Notes: a model not told the origin generated them from the sequence alone. A DNA stretch of 64,000 bases from Arthrobacter sp. zg-Y1110 (GCF_025244865.1 NZ_CP104272.1:3442100-3506099), one strand, 5' to 3'. Positions 27,540-36,880 are shown, counted from the stretch's first letter. Numbers and translations are program-made.

Positions 27540-29222
27540 CTACCGCACCCGCTCCACGCGTTTCTCGTCCCAGACCGGCGTCTCGGATTCGTAAACCCTG
27601 CCGTCGGAGCCGAACACCAGGAACCGGTCGAAGCTGCGGGCAAACCAGCGGTCGTGGGTGACCGCCAGGACGGTCCCCTCAAACGCGTCAATGGCCTTTT
27701 CCAGCGCCTCGGCAGAGTGCAGGTCCAGGTTGTCAGTGGGCTCGTCCAGCAGGAGCAGGGTGGCGCCGGAGAGCTCCAGGAGCAGGATCTGCATCCTCGC
27801 CTGCTGACCGCCGGAGAGGGACTCGAACTTCTGCTCCGAAGACGAGGCCAGCCCGTAGCGGTCCAGGGCTCCCGCGGCTGCTTCGCGGCCCAGCCCGGAC
27901 CGGTGTTCGTCGCCGCGGTGCAGGATGTCCAGCAGGGTCCGTTCGGCCAGGTCCGGGCGCATCATGGTCTGGGCGAAGAACCCGGGCCGGATGCGGGCAC
28001 CCAGCTTCACCGAGCCGGCATGCGGCACCGGGGCGATCTCCACCTCTGACACCGGCTCGTGTTCCCGGTCCGGATCGCTGCCGCCCAGGGCCAGCAGGCG
28101 CAGGAAGTGGGATTTTCCGGAGCCGTTGGAGCCGAGCACCCCCACCCGGTCACCGAACCAGATCTCGGTACTGAACGGTTTCATCAGTCCGGTCAGTTCC
28201 AGCTTCTGGGCGACGACGGCGCGCTTGGCCGTGCGGCCGCCGCGCAGCCGCATCTTGACGTTCTGTTCCACCGGCAGGGCTTCCGGCGGGCCCGCTTCCA
28301 GGAACTTGGCCAGCCGGGTCTGGGCCGCGTGATAGCGGTTGGCCATGTCGGAGCGGAACGCGGCCTTGTTCTTGTACATGTTGACGAGTTCCTTGAGCTT
28401 GAGATGCTCCTCGTCCCAACGCCGGCGCAGTTCCTCGAACCGGGCATTGCGGTCTTCCCTGGCCTTGACGTAGCTGCCGAAGGCGCCGCCGTGGATCCAC
28501 GCGGAGGCCCCGTTGATGCCCGGCTCCAGGGTCACGATGCGGGTGGCGGCATTGTCCAGCAGCTCCCGGTCGTGGCTGACGAACAGCACGGACTTCTTGG
28601 AGGCGGCAAGTTTTCCTTCGAGCCAGCGTTTGCCGGGCACGTCGAGGTAGTTGTCCGGTTCATCCAGGAGCAGGAGCTCGTCGGGGCCGGCGAAAAGTGC
28701 TTCCAGGACGAGCCGCTTCTGCTCGCCGCCGGAAAGCGTTGCGGCCTTGCGGTACTGCGCCCGGTCGAAGGGCAGCCCGAGCGCGGCCATGGTCACCTCG
28801 TCCCAGACGGTCTCCTGCTCGTACCCGCCGACGTCGCCCCATTCGGTGATGGCGGTGGCGTAGCGCATCTGGGTGGGCTCGTCGTCGTGCTCCATCATGG
28901 CCAGCTCGGCGGCATCCACTTCGCGGGCAGCGGCAGCGAGTGCCGGCGGGGCGGCTGAGACGAGCAGGTCGCGGACCGTGCTGTCATCCCGGACCTGTCC
29001 GACGAACTGGCGCATGATGCCCATGTTCCCGGACCGTGAAACCGTGCCCTCGTCCGGCATCAGGTCCCCGGCGATGAGCCGCAGCAGGGTGGTTTTCCCG
29101 GTGCCGTTGGGGCCGATCAGCGCGGTCTTGTGCCCGTCGCCGACCTTGAAGCTGACGCCGTTGAGCAGCTGCCGTCCGTCGGAGAGGAAATAGTCAATGT
29201 TGGATACGTCGAGGTGCGCCAC
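27540..29222 (-). CDS. ABC-F family ATPase
   Basis: A 560-residue soluble protein with two ABC ATPase domains and no membrane helix. First domain: GPNGTGKTT (37-45) and LSGGEQKRL; second domain: GSNGSGKSH and LSGGQQARM; both have LLLDEP. ABC-F proteins bind the ribosome's E site and either regulate translation or rescue ribosomes from antibiotics; which applies here is not clear. A Lys/Arg-rich linker joins the domains. The GTG at 29222 has GGAAG eight bases before it; a longer frame upstream is not homologous. It is divergent from the monooxygenase-like gene. Confidence 0.88.
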   Translation of the reverse strand: MAHLDVSNIDYFLSDGRQLLNGVSFKVGDGHKTALIGPNGTGKTTLLRLIAGDLMPDEGTVSRSGNMGIMRQFVGQVRDDSTVRDLLVSAAPPALAAAAREVDAAELAMMEHDDEPTQMRYATAITEWGDVGGYEQETVWDEVTMAALGLPFDRAQYRKAATLSGGEQKRLVLEALFAGPDELLLLDEPDNYLDVPGKRWLEGKLAASKKSVLFVSHDRELLDNAATRIVTLEPGINGASAWIHGGAFGSYVKAREDRNARFEELRRRWDEEHLKLKELVNMYKNKAAFRSDMANRYHAAQTRLAKFLEAGPPEALPVEQNVKMRLRGGRTAKRAVVAQKLELTGLMKPFSTEIWFGDRVGVLGSNGSGKSHFLRLLALGGSDPDREHEPVSEVEIAPVPHAGSVKLGARIRPGFFAQTMMRPDLAERTLLDILHRGDEHRSGLGREAAAGALDRYGLASSSEQKFESLSGGQQARMQILLLELSGATLLLLDEPTDNLDLHSAEALEKAIDAFEGTVLAVTHDRWFARSFDRFLVFGSDGRVYESETPVWDEKRVERVR

Positions 29223-29324
29223 GTACCCATCTTCCCATTTCCTCCGTCTTGCCCTCCGGTGGCCCGGTGCCGCCGTCCGGGCATACGATGAAAACCCCCG
29301 AGAATTAGCGAAAGCAGGACCAAA

Positions 29325-29645
29325 ATGATCTTCATTACCGTCAAGTTCCTCGTCAAGCCCGAGTGGACCGAGCGCTGGCCGGAACTGACCGCAGGGTTCA
29401 CCGAAGCCACCCGTGCCGAGCCCGGCAACCTCTGGTTCGACTGGTCCCGCAGCCTGGAAAACCCCAACGAGTTTGTCCTCGTGGAGGCGTTCAAGGACGA
29501 CGCCGCGGCCGCCCACGTCCAGAGCGGCCACTTCCAGCAGGCCATGAAGGACATGGTCCCGGCGCTGGTGGAAACCCCGAAGATCATCAACACCGTCATT
29601 GAGGGCGAAGAGTGGTCCCGGATGGGCGAACTGACCGTCGAATAG
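29325..29645 (+). CDS. antibiotic biosynthesis monooxygenase (ABM/YgiN-like) protein
   Basis: A 106-residue ABM-domain protein, a ferredoxin-like fold that usually dimerises and oxidises quinols or aromatic compounds. The pattern IFITVKFLVKPEW, FTEATRAEPGNLWFDWSRS, and the late GHFQQAM segment matches the putative quinol monooxygenases such as YgiN. AGGACC lies a few bases before the ATG. It converges on the first of the paralogous membrane proteins, with 43 bases between the stops. Confidence 0.85.
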   Translation: MIFITVKFLVKPEWTERWPELTAGFTEATRAEPGNLWFDWSRSLENPNEFVLVEAFKDDAAAAHVQSGHFQQAMKDMVPALVETPKIINTVIEGEEWSRMGELTVE

Positions 29646-29688
29646 GGCCGCTTTCCAGCCGGAGCCATCAGCCGGAGCCGGAGTGCTG

Positions 29689-30873
29689 TCAGTCAGCGAA
29701 GGTGAGGGACAGTTCCTCGCCGTTGATCTCCACCTCGGCGTACATCCAGTAAAGCTGGTAGCTCTCCCGCTCCGGTTGCCACGAGCCGCCCCGATTCACT
29801 TCGGAGTCCAAGATGAATTCCCCGTCCACGGCCCGCACCGAAAACGGTCCCGTGGGATCGCTTTCGATGGGGTCGAGGGTGGGCGGAGTCTGCATGCTCC
29901 AGGCGATGTTCCGGTAGCTGTCCGGATCCTCGGCCGTCCACTGGTTCGGGCAGCCCTTCGGCATCAGTTCAGTCGCCTTCATGCAGTTTTCGAGGTGCGC
30001 CGTTAGCCCGGCCTCGATTTCCCCGCGGCCGGCGTCCGTGACCTGCGGCTTCAGGTCGACGGTTCCCTCCCGTATAGCCGCAGCGCCGTCCGGGTTCAGG
30101 CGCGCGCTCACCACCCGGTCCGGATAGCCGGAATAAGGGCTGCCGGTAGAGGCACTCAGGGTGTAGTCGCCGGGCAGGAAATTAAACAATGCGCTTCTGC
30201 GGAGCGCCTCCATGTCCTGGCCGGGGATGTCCACCCCGTTGACAGCGACGGCAGTGGCGTCTCCCCGCAGGATGTAGTGCACCTGGGTGCTCCCCAGGCC
30301 GATATTCAGCTTCCATTTTTGAAAGAACAACGCTTCGCTGCCGGCGGTGCGCAGATCCAGTGTTACGGAATGGCTATCGCCGCCCTGTTCGATGTCCACG
30401 CTCACGTCAGCCTGGCCGTCGGTGACCACCACATCGGTCACTTCAAATCCGGTAATCGTGTTTTCCGCCTTGGCGTACGCCTCGTTGGTCATCAGGGAGT
30501 AGTCCTCCCAGTCAAGGTCGGGACCCATGCCGATGGCCCGTTCCACGTCACCGTCAACAATTGCCTGAAGATACTCTTCGGCCAGCACCTGCGGGCCGTA
30601 CACGGTCTCGTTGAAGTGCCTGAAGGCGAAGTAGCCTCCTGCAACCAATGCCGCCAGCACGGCGATGGTAACGCCGGCGGCGATCAACAGGGTGTTGCGC
30701 TGCGACGGGTCGGCTTTGGGCGGTGCCTGTCCTTGCCGGCCGTTCTGTCCGGGCGGCGGCGGCCACTGCTGCTTTGGCCACTGCTGCTGGTTTTCGCTGC
30801 CCGCACCCGGCGGCGGCGAGGCTTGGTACACCCCGGCCCCCGGCCCGTAGTAATCAACATCTTTGTCCGCCAT
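29689..30873 (-). CDS. one-pass membrane protein with Pro/Gln-rich cytoplasmic arm (paralogue A)
   Basis: A 394-residue protein of unknown function. Residues 1-58 are a Pro/Gln/Gly-rich arm, 61-84 one membrane helix, and the rest (about 300 residues) lies outside with a repeated beta-rich pattern: an N-terminal part like DUF4878 lipoproteins (EEYLQAIVDGDVERAI), then GEADFF-type sheets, a conserved Cys pair (NCMKATELMPKGCPNQ), and a final EVEINGEELSLTF strand. It is a clear paralogue of the protein at 31318-32544, and even the promoters match. A wall-associated or secretion-linked role is likely but unproven. Confidence 0.75.
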   Translation of the reverse strand: MADKDVDYYGPGAGVYQASPPPGAGSENQQQWPKQQWPPPPGQNGRQGQAPPKADPSQRNTLLIAAGVTIAVLAALVAGGYFAFRHFNETVYGPQVLAEEYLQAIVDGDVERAIGMGPDLDWEDYSLMTNEAYAKAENTITGFEVTDVVVTDGQADVSVDIEQGGDSHSVTLDLRTAGSEALFFQKWKLNIGLGSTQVHYILRGDATAVAVNGVDIPGQDMEALRRSALFNFLPGDYTLSASTGSPYSGYPDRVVSARLNPDGAAAIREGTVDLKPQVTDAGRGEIEAGLTAHLENCMKATELMPKGCPNQWTAEDPDSYRNIAWSMQTPPTLDPIESDPTGPFSVRAVDGEFILDSEVNRGGSWQPERESYQLYWMYAEVEINGEELSLTFAD

Positions 30874-30894
30874 GACTTGTTCCCCCGGTTCAAG

Positions 30895-30960
30895 TACCCG
30901 GCTGCGCGGCCGGCACTCGATAACTTATCGGGTTTTATGACGGAGGTAACAATTGCGGAC
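30895..30960 (-). promoter_or_regulatory. promoter of paralogue A
   Basis: Reading toward the gene: TTGTTA (30946-30951), 19 bases, TAAGTT, then GCCGGGTACTTGAAC before the ribosome-binding site. The same layout is found before paralogue B, which supports it as a real promoter and leader. Confidence 0.55.
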
Positions 30961-30966
30961 CAGGGG

Positions 30967-31236
30967 CTACTTCCTGCCCGGTTCGTAGCCGGCGCGGTGC
31001 AGCATTCTCCGCAGGTCCACCAACGTCTGCTCATCGATGTCCTTGCCGTGCGGCACTGTGAGGTAGTCCGTCTGCCCGGCCAGGGTGACCTCGTATTTGC
31101 CGTTGTGCTCGCGGGTGGTGTCCGCCACGGCATCCAGCAGGGACAGGACGTCCTTCCACTCGATGTTGCTGCTGGAGGGATGGCGCAGAATCTTGTCCAG
31201 GGTGTCGCGGTGATGGTTGTTCAGGTGCTCGGTCAT
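30967..31236 (-). CDS. HicA-like small protein
   Basis: An 89-residue basic protein. ILRHPSSSNIEWKDVLSLLD, then a short sheet with EVTLAGQTDYLTVPH and the ending DLRRMLHRAGYEPG follow the fold of the HicA double-stranded-RNA-binding toxin family, but the usual catalytic His is replaced in context by a THP-like loop that I cannot align with certainty. No HicB-type antitoxin gene is next to it. AGGAGG precedes the ATG at 31236. It sits between two paralogous membrane-protein genes and may simply be a housekeeping RNA-binding protein. Confidence 0.65.
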   Translation of the reverse strand: MTEHLNNHHRDTLDKILRHPSSSNIEWKDVLSLLDAVADTTREHNGKYEVTLAGQTDYLTVPHGKDIDEQTLVDLRRMLHRAGYEPGRK

Positions 31237-31317
31237 GGGGAACCTCCTGGTTATCAGTTCCCCATGACCGCGGTCCGTGCGCAAGAGCCTGCACCGATCC
31301 TCTGTGGTTGCCTGCTG

Positions 31318-32544
31318 CTAATCGGCGAAAGTCATGGTGATCGTTTCGCCCTGGATGTCCACCATGGCGGGCATCGAGTAGAGCTCAACGGTCCCCTTCA
31401 TGGTCCCCCACTCGTCACCCTCCTTCATTTCCGCATCCAGGGTGAACTGCCCGTTTACTGCCTCCACCGAGAACGGGAGTGTTGGGTCCCCCTCAATCGA
31501 CTCGTAAGTGGGTTCCTTGGCCATGCTCCATTTGATGCTGCGGAAGTTGTTGGGATCCTCGCCGTCCGCTTGGTTAGGGCAGCCCTTGGGCTGCAGTTCC
31601 GTCAACTTCATGCAGCTTTCCAGGTGCGCCCTTGTCTGGGCCTTGATCTCCTCGCGGGCCGCATCCGTGAGCTCCGGGATGAACCCGACCCCCATCAGCG
31701 ATTCCTGGCCGTCCAGGCGGACCGCCATTTTCTCGTCCCCGCCGTAGCTCACGAACTTCGTTCCGGTAGGTGCATTGAAGGTGTACTCCCCCGGCAGGAC
31801 GGCCAGCTTCTTGCCGTCCTCGGGCATTTCCACGCTGACGCCGTTTACGGCAGGTTCGGAGGCATCCGCATCCAGCGTGTAGCGCAGCGACCAGGAGCCC
31901 AGCGGCGCGTCCAGCTTCCACTTCTTGAAAAACACTGCCTCCGTGCCGTTCTCTGACAGCTCCAGCTTCATGGCCTGGGTATCATCACCCTGCTTAACGT
32001 CCACGCTCACGTCAGCGGTGCCGTCGTTGACCACCACATCGGTCACTTCGAATCCGCTGATCCTGTCGGTGGCCTTCGAGTAAATCTCGTTGGTCATCAG
32101 CGAGTAGTCCAGCTCATCCCCGGTGGCAGGAGCCATTTCCATGGCGCGTTCCACGTCCGCGTCGACGAGTGCCTGGAGGTATTCCTCTGCCTGCACCCGG
32201 GGGCTGTAAGTCGTCTCGCTGAGGTGTTTGTAGCCGAAGAACCCGCCGACGCCCAGAATCAGCAGCAATCCAGCCGCAACGCTGCCGGCAATGATCAGGC
32301 CTTTACGCCGCTTCGGGTTCGGCTGCTTCGATGCCTGTCCCGGCAGTCCGGGTCCCCCGGGTGGCGGAGGAGCCGCCTGGGGCCATTGCCCCTGCGGAGC
32401 CGGTTCCTGCGGAGCCGGGGGATTAGGCTGGTGCGGCTGCTGTGGTTGTTGCTGCTCGGTGCCCGGGCCGGGCGGCGGCGGAGCCCCCTGGTTTCCCTGT
32501 GCGCCAACAACCGGACCGTGGCTATCCATTTGTCTGTCCCCCAT
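31318..32544 (-). CDS. one-pass membrane protein with Pro/Gln-rich cytoplasmic arm (paralogue B)
   Basis: A 408-residue paralogue of the protein at 29689-30873. The N-terminal 80 residues are a Pro/Gln/Gly arm, residues 82-104 form one membrane helix and the extracytoplasmic part has the same order of motifs: AEEYLQALVDADVERAM, a run of beta strands, the Cys pair ESCMKLTELQPKGCPNQ and a final VDIQGETITMTF. The pair of conserved cysteines probably makes a disulphide outside the cell. The ATG at 32544 matches the start context of paralogue A. Its function is unknown. Confidence 0.75.
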   Translation of the reverse strand: MGDRQMDSHGPVVGAQGNQGAPPPPGPGTEQQQPQQPHQPNPPAPQEPAPQGQWPQAAPPPPGGPGLPGQASKQPNPKRRKGLIIAGSVAAGLLLILGVGGFFGYKHLSETTYSPRVQAEEYLQALVDADVERAMEMAPATGDELDYSLMTNEIYSKATDRISGFEVTDVVVNDGTADVSVDVKQGDDTQAMKLELSENGTEAVFFKKWKLDAPLGSWSLRYTLDADASEPAVNGVSVEMPEDGKKLAVLPGEYTFNAPTGTKFVSYGGDEKMAVRLDGQESLMGVGFIPELTDAAREEIKAQTRAHLESCMKLTELQPKGCPNQADGEDPNNFRSIKWSMAKEPTYESIEGDPTLPFSVEAVNGQFTLDAEMKEGDEWGTMKGTVELYSMPAMVDIQGETITMTFAD

Positions 32545-32564
32545 GACTTGTCCCCCAGTTCAAG

Positions 32565-32630
32565 TACCGGCTGCGATGCCGGTACCCGATAACATACAAG
32601 GCTTTATGCCATGGGTCACAATCGCAGCAG
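32565..32630 (-). promoter_or_regulatory. promoter of paralogue B
   Basis: Reading toward the gene: TTGTGA, 19 bases, TATGTT, then GTACCGGC and a GCAGCCGGTACTTGAAC leader that matches the one before paralogue A nearly base for base. The spacing between the two elements is identical in both copies. Confidence 0.55.
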
Positions 32631-32680
32631 GGAGAGATCCGGGGTGCCGAGGAACCCGGATAACCGGGAGGCGGAGGTCC

Positions 32681-34135
32681 CTAGCGGGCTCCCTGCGCAG
32701 GTTCCAGCGAGGGCATCGGCAGTCCGAACACGTCCTTCAGTGCCAGCTTCGCAGCATGCAGCCCGCCCATGCCGTGCACGCCGGGCCCCGGCGGGGTTGA
32801 TGCCGAACTGAGGTAGACACCGGGAAGCGCCGTACGCCACGGCTTCGGGGACAGGACCGGCCGAATCAGCATCTGGGCCAACGTCACGGCCCCGCCGCCG
32901 AAGTCCCCGCCCACATAGTTGGCGTTGTACCGGGCCAGGTCCGCCGCCGTCGTCACCCGCGAATCGACAATCACGTCACGGAATCCCGGCGCGAAACGCT
33001 CAATCTGCGCCGTGACCGCTTCCGTCATGTCCACCGTGGATCCGGCCGGCACATGGCAGTAGGACCAGAGCACGGAACGGCCCGCGGGGGCCCGGGTGGG
33101 ATCGAAGCCGCTGGGCTGGGACAACAGGACATAGGGGCGGGCCGGGTGCCGGCCGACCGCGACGTCGGCCTCCGCTGCGGCCAGTTCCGCCCGGGTGCCG
33201 CCCAGGTGGGCGGTGCCGGTACGCGCCATTTCCGGATTCGCCCAGGGCACCGGGCCGGAGAGGATGAAGTCCACCTTGCAGGCAGCATTGCCGTAGCGGA
33301 AGCGCTCCAGCGCCCGCGCATAACGCGGCGGCAGGCGGTCCCCGCCCAGCTCCAGCAGCACCGACGGGGAGACATCGAGGATGACGGCCCGGGAGCCGGC
33401 CACCTCGTCCAGGGAGGTGATGCGGTGGCCGGTGGAGATCTTGCCGCCGTGCGCCCGCAGATCGTCGGCCATCGCCTCGGCGATGGCCTGGGAACCGCCT
33501 ACCGGGATGGGCCAGCCGACTGAATGGGCGAGGGTGCCAAGCATCAACCCGCCTCCGGCGGAGGGCAGGGAGGGCATTTTTCCCACCGGATGCGCCGCTA
33601 CGCCGGAGAGCAGTGCCGGTGCGGCGTCCTCCACGAACCGCCGGTTCCACAGGGGCGTGCCCTGGTCCAGCGCGGCCAGGCCGAAGCACGCCAGCGCAAT
33701 CGGATCACGGGGGACGCTCAGGAGGGAACCCATCAGCAGTTCGGTGACTGCCTCGCTGCGCCGGACCAGCGGCTCCATCAGCCGCCGGTAGGCGGCACCG
33801 TCCCTTCCAAGTCCCTCCACCGTCCGGTCCAGGTCCCGATACGCCAGTGCGGCGCGACCGCCGTCGAGCGGTGAGGCGTAGGAAATCTCCGGCACCACCA
33901 GGTCGATCCGCCGGTCCAGTCCGAAGCTGCGGAAGAACGGAGAGGCCAGGGCCATGGGATGCACTGCGGAGCAGATGTCGTGCAGGTGGCCGGGTTCCAT
34001 CAGTTCCTTGGTGCGGCTGCCGCCGCCCACTGTGGACTGGGTTTCAAACACCTCGACCTTGAGGCCGGCGCGGGCCATGATGACCGCCGCCGCGAGTCCG
34101 TTGGGACCGGCCCCGACAACACTGACATCGCTCAT
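32681..34135 (-). CDS. FAD-dependent oxidoreductase, phytoene dehydrogenase-like
   Basis: A 484-residue flavoprotein of the phytoene desaturase/amine oxidase type. The FAD-binding VVGAGPNGLAAAVIMARAG is at 5-23, followed by the VFETQSTVGGGSRT motif (28-42), and the C-terminal family end VYLSSASTPPGPGVHGMGG. Carotenoid desaturases have a longer signature; this group includes diverse hydrocarbon or prenyl oxidases, so its substrate is uncertain. The ATG overlaps the stop of the FemAB-like gene by one base (TAATG). It ends a three-gene operon with FemAB and GT87. Confidence 0.85.
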   Translation of the reverse strand: MSDVSVVGAGPNGLAAAVIMARAGLKVEVFETQSTVGGGSRTKELMEPGHLHDICSAVHPMALASPFFRSFGLDRRIDLVVPEISYASPLDGGRAALAYRDLDRTVEGLGRDGAAYRRLMEPLVRRSEAVTELLMGSLLSVPRDPIALACFGLAALDQGTPLWNRRFVEDAAPALLSGVAAHPVGKMPSLPSAGGGLMLGTLAHSVGWPIPVGGSQAIAEAMADDLRAHGGKISTGHRITSLDEVAGSRAVILDVSPSVLLELGGDRLPPRYARALERFRYGNAACKVDFILSGPVPWANPEMARTGTAHLGGTRAELAAAEADVAVGRHPARPYVLLSQPSGFDPTRAPAGRSVLWSYCHVPAGSTVDMTEAVTAQIERFAPGFRDVIVDSRVTTAADLARYNANYVGGDFGGGAVTLAQMLIRPVLSPKPWRTALPGVYLSSASTPPGPGVHGMGGLHAAKLALKDVFGLPMPSLEPAQGAR

Positions 34136-35226
34136 TAGGCCGCCTTTTCGCCCTTCCGTCCGGGGATCCGGCCTGCAAGACCCTTGGCGGAGGCCGGCAG
34201 GCTGCGCAGCTTCGCGGGCGCCTCGCGCCGCAGCTTCAGGGCGTTGGCCACCAGAGCGTACCGCAGTGGATGGAGGGGAACGTCATAGGTAGTGGGGATG
34301 GTGACCACGGTCTTGGAGAAGTTCCGCTTGAACGTGGTGACGTTGATCAGGCTCGGGTAGTTGTCGCTGACGATCCCGGTCAGCCCGCACGCCGTGTTGC
34401 CCGCTTCCTTGAGGACCTTAAAGGCCTCCCAGAGCAGCAGGTAGGGCGCGTTGGTCTTGCGGGCACTGTGCGAGCTCGCCGCGAAGTAGTAGACGGAGTA
34501 ACCGCGGTACTCGGTGGTGATCAGCCAGGAAACGGCCTGTCCGTCCATGTACGCCACCATGAGGCGCAGATGGTCACCGAGTTCGGTAAGGAGGGTTTCG
34601 TAGAAGGAGGACTCGAAGCTCGAGAAACCGTCCCGCGAAGCGGTTTCCTGCATGATCGGGAAGAGTTCCGTGCGGAACACCTCCGCCCATCGGGCGCGCT
34701 CGATGGGCTGGACCTTGACGCCCATCTTCTCCGCCTTGCGGATCAGGTTCCGCGCGTTGGAACGGAAAGACGCAAAGATTTCGTCCGTATCCGGAGTCAG
34801 GTCGACGACGATTTCCCGTTCGTACCAGCCGTGTTCCAGCGGACCGGTGACCGGCGGCTGCGGATGCGCGATCTGCATCCGGATGTACAGCGGGTCCACG
34901 GCGGGATCGGCCCGGAACTGTTCCTGCACGGTGGAAACGAGCCGGGCCTCGGCGTTGTGCGTGCGCGTGGTGAACCAGGTGGGGCCGTTGACGACCACCA
35001 GGGACGGCCTCAGCCGCCGTTCGGAGCGGAGGTAACTGGCGGTGGCAACCAGGGTGTCGCCGTCGTAATAGGCCCAGATGCCGTAGGGGCTGCGGCCAAG
35101 CTTCCGCTCAAAATCCGCCCAATAGGGGGTCTGCTCCAGCGGGATCACCACATCGGGGTGCGCGGCGGCGAGCGCCTCGAAATCCTCGTGGCTGAGCTGC
35201 TCGGAACGGTATGGAACGGGGGTCAC
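34135..35226 (-). CDS. FemAB-like peptidyltransferase (peptidoglycan bridge formation)
   Basis: A 363-residue cytoplasmic enzyme with the two GNAT-like domains of the FemABX family, which add amino acids from aminoacyl-tRNA to the peptidoglycan stem or other acceptors. The pattern VDLTPDTDEIFASFRSNARN plus the RKAEKMGVKV stretch (before the second domain) fits the family. The coiled arm that FemX uses for tRNA is not seen. The GTG at 35226 overlaps the stop of GT87 by four bases (GTGA), giving tight coupling. Staphylococcal FemX-type or leucyltransferase-like enzymes are alternatives. Confidence 0.8.
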   Translation of the reverse strand: MTPVPYRSEQLSHEDFEALAAAHPDVVIPLEQTPYWADFERKLGRSPYGIWAYYDGDTLVATASYLRSERRLRPSLVVVNGPTWFTTRTHNAEARLVSTVQEQFRADPAVDPLYIRMQIAHPQPPVTGPLEHGWYEREIVVDLTPDTDEIFASFRSNARNLIRKAEKMGVKVQPIERARWAEVFRTELFPIMQETASRDGFSSFESSFYETLLTELGDHLRLMVAYMDGQAVSWLITTEYRGYSVYYFAASSHSARKTNAPYLLLWEAFKVLKEAGNTACGLTGIVSDNYPSLINVTTFKRNFSKTVVTIPTTYDVPLHPLRYALVANALKLRREAPAKLRSLPASAKGLAGRIPGRKGEKAA

Positions 35227-36683
35227 TGTGCTTCTTTCGCCGGGGCCGCATGCGTTTCCAAGGATACCGGCCTTCGCCGCCGCAGGGCCCAGCGGTCGGG
35301 GGCGCCGTTGAACGGTCCGCCCTGCGGATCGTCGACGCCGCTCCGGCGCACGGGGTCGCCGTCGGGCTCCAGAATGTCGGAGACCACCCGGTACATCAGA
35401 TAAAGGGTGGCCAGCACGTGGCCCAGCACCGCCAGCACATAGTAGGGCGAATCGAGGTTGTTCTCGGCCGCGCCGCCGGAGGTCTCCTTCGCGAGGTACA
35501 TCCAGACAGCCCACCAGTGCATCACTTCGAAGAACTGCCAGATCAGGAAGTCGAGCCACCTCGGCCGGGCCAGGGCGACCAGAGGAATGAGCCAGAGGAC
35601 AAACTGCGGCGAGTACACCTTGTTGGTGAGGACGAATGCCGCCACAATCAGGAAAACCAGCTGCGCCAACCGCGGCCGCCGCCCGCACCGCAGCGCCAGC
35701 ACGGCGATTCCAAGGCACGCCAGCGCAAACAGCAGATAGGCCCACAGGTTGATGAATTCGGGTCCGACGCCGGTTCCCCCGGCCCGCTCCACGGTCAGGT
35801 TCCAGGCGAACCAGATCGAAGAGTAGCCCGCCGGGCGCTCCGCGGTGAACGTGAGGAAGAAGCGCCAGGACTCGTAGTCGCGGAGCAGGAACGGCAGGTT
35901 GACGGCCAGCCAGGTTACTGCCGCAGTCGTGACGGTCAGCACCGCCGGGCGCAGGCGGAGCGTCCGCAGCGCGAGCACCAGCACGGCACCGAGAATCAGC
36001 ACGGGGTAAAGCTTCAACGCGGCGCCCAGGCCGATCAGCACTCCTGCTGCCACCGGACGGTTCCGGGCAAAAGCCAGCATGCCGGCCGTGGCCAGCATCA
36101 CGGCGAAAATGTCCCAGTTGATGAACACCGACAGGATCGCCGCCGGGGCTACGGCCACCATGGCTGCGTCCCAGGGCCGGCGCCCGGCCAGGCGCATGGT
36201 TGCTATGACCGTGGCAATCCAGGCTCCAGTGGCCAGGAGTGCGTTGACGTCGAAATACTGCAGCGACCTCAAGGCCGTGCCGCCTTCGCCGGGCACCACC
36301 AGCGCGGTGGCACCGGCCAGGAGTCCCAGGAGGACCGGATATTCAAAAAGCGCGCCCTCCGTGAGGAACGGGAAAACGCCGTCGCCTATCCCCCGGGTCC
36401 GGAAGAGCTCCGGCCAGTCCGAATAGCAGGCGGAGTAAAACTGGTCCGGTGTGCCCCAGCCGGCCGCACGGCAGGGGGTTTTAACCAGGACGGCCAGCAG
36501 CGCGGAGACGATCGTGAATAGGACCAGCACCCGTTCCACGGTGAAAAATCCGGGCGAGACCATGCCCGGGGCGGCGTGGCGGCCCATGGGGCCGCCGATG
36601 CCTTCCGCGAACTTCCTCAGGAACGGATCGTTGCGGGAGGGCGCCGCAATGCGCTGCGGACCGCGCCGGGAGTTGGGCTGCAT
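35223..36683 (-). CDS. glycosyltransferase family 87 (DUF2029) membrane mannosyltransferase
   Basis: A 486-residue polytopic enzyme with about ten to twelve membrane helices, characteristic of polyprenyl-phosphate-mannose dependent transferases in actinobacteria. The early extracytoplasmic loop with RAAGWGTPDQFYSACYSDWPEL and the later LGAALKLYPVLILGAVLVL are typical GT87 features. I use the ATG at 36683; the frame continues to a TTG at 36758 that has a perfect AGGAGGG five bases upstream, but the codons between them have low third-position GC, unlike the gene. If the TTG is used, the protein gains 25 residues. It leads the operon with FemAB-like and FAD enzymes. Confidence 0.82.
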   Translation of the reverse strand: MQPNSRRGPQRIAAPSRNDPFLRKFAEGIGGPMGRHAAPGMVSPGFFTVERVLVLFTIVSALLAVLVKTPCRAAGWGTPDQFYSACYSDWPELFRTRGIGDGVFPFLTEGALFEYPVLLGLLAGATALVVPGEGGTALRSLQYFDVNALLATGAWIATVIATMRLAGRRPWDAAMVAVAPAAILSVFINWDIFAVMLATAGMLAFARNRPVAAGVLIGLGAALKLYPVLILGAVLVLALRTLRLRPAVLTVTTAAVTWLAVNLPFLLRDYESWRFFLTFTAERPAGYSSIWFAWNLTVERAGGTGVGPEFINLWAYLLFALACLGIAVLALRCGRRPRLAQLVFLIVAAFVLTNKVYSPQFVLWLIPLVALARPRWLDFLIWQFFEVMHWWAVWMYLAKETSGGAAENNLDSPYYVLAVLGHVLATLYLMYRVVSDILEPDGDPVRRSGVDDPQGGPFNGAPDRWALRRRRPVSLETHAAPAKEAQ

Positions 36684-36880
36684 GGGTCCAGTATCCACTA
36701 GGGAACCATCGCTTCGGTCCCGGCGGGGAACGGGGGAAACGGACGGGGAACGAGGCAAAACGCCCTCCTGATGAGCCAGCGGTCCGAACCCAAACCGAAG
36801 ATGTGATGCCGAGCACGTAGACTGTGGAGGTTGTCTGCGCCGGGGGCGCAGCGTTCAACATTTTTCTTCAAAGGAGAACC

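Noticed and set aside
36683..36758. A TTG start for the GT87 gene with a perfect AGGAGGG
   Set aside because: The 25 extra codons have low third-position GC unlike the gene body, so I kept the ATG; the TTG remains possible.
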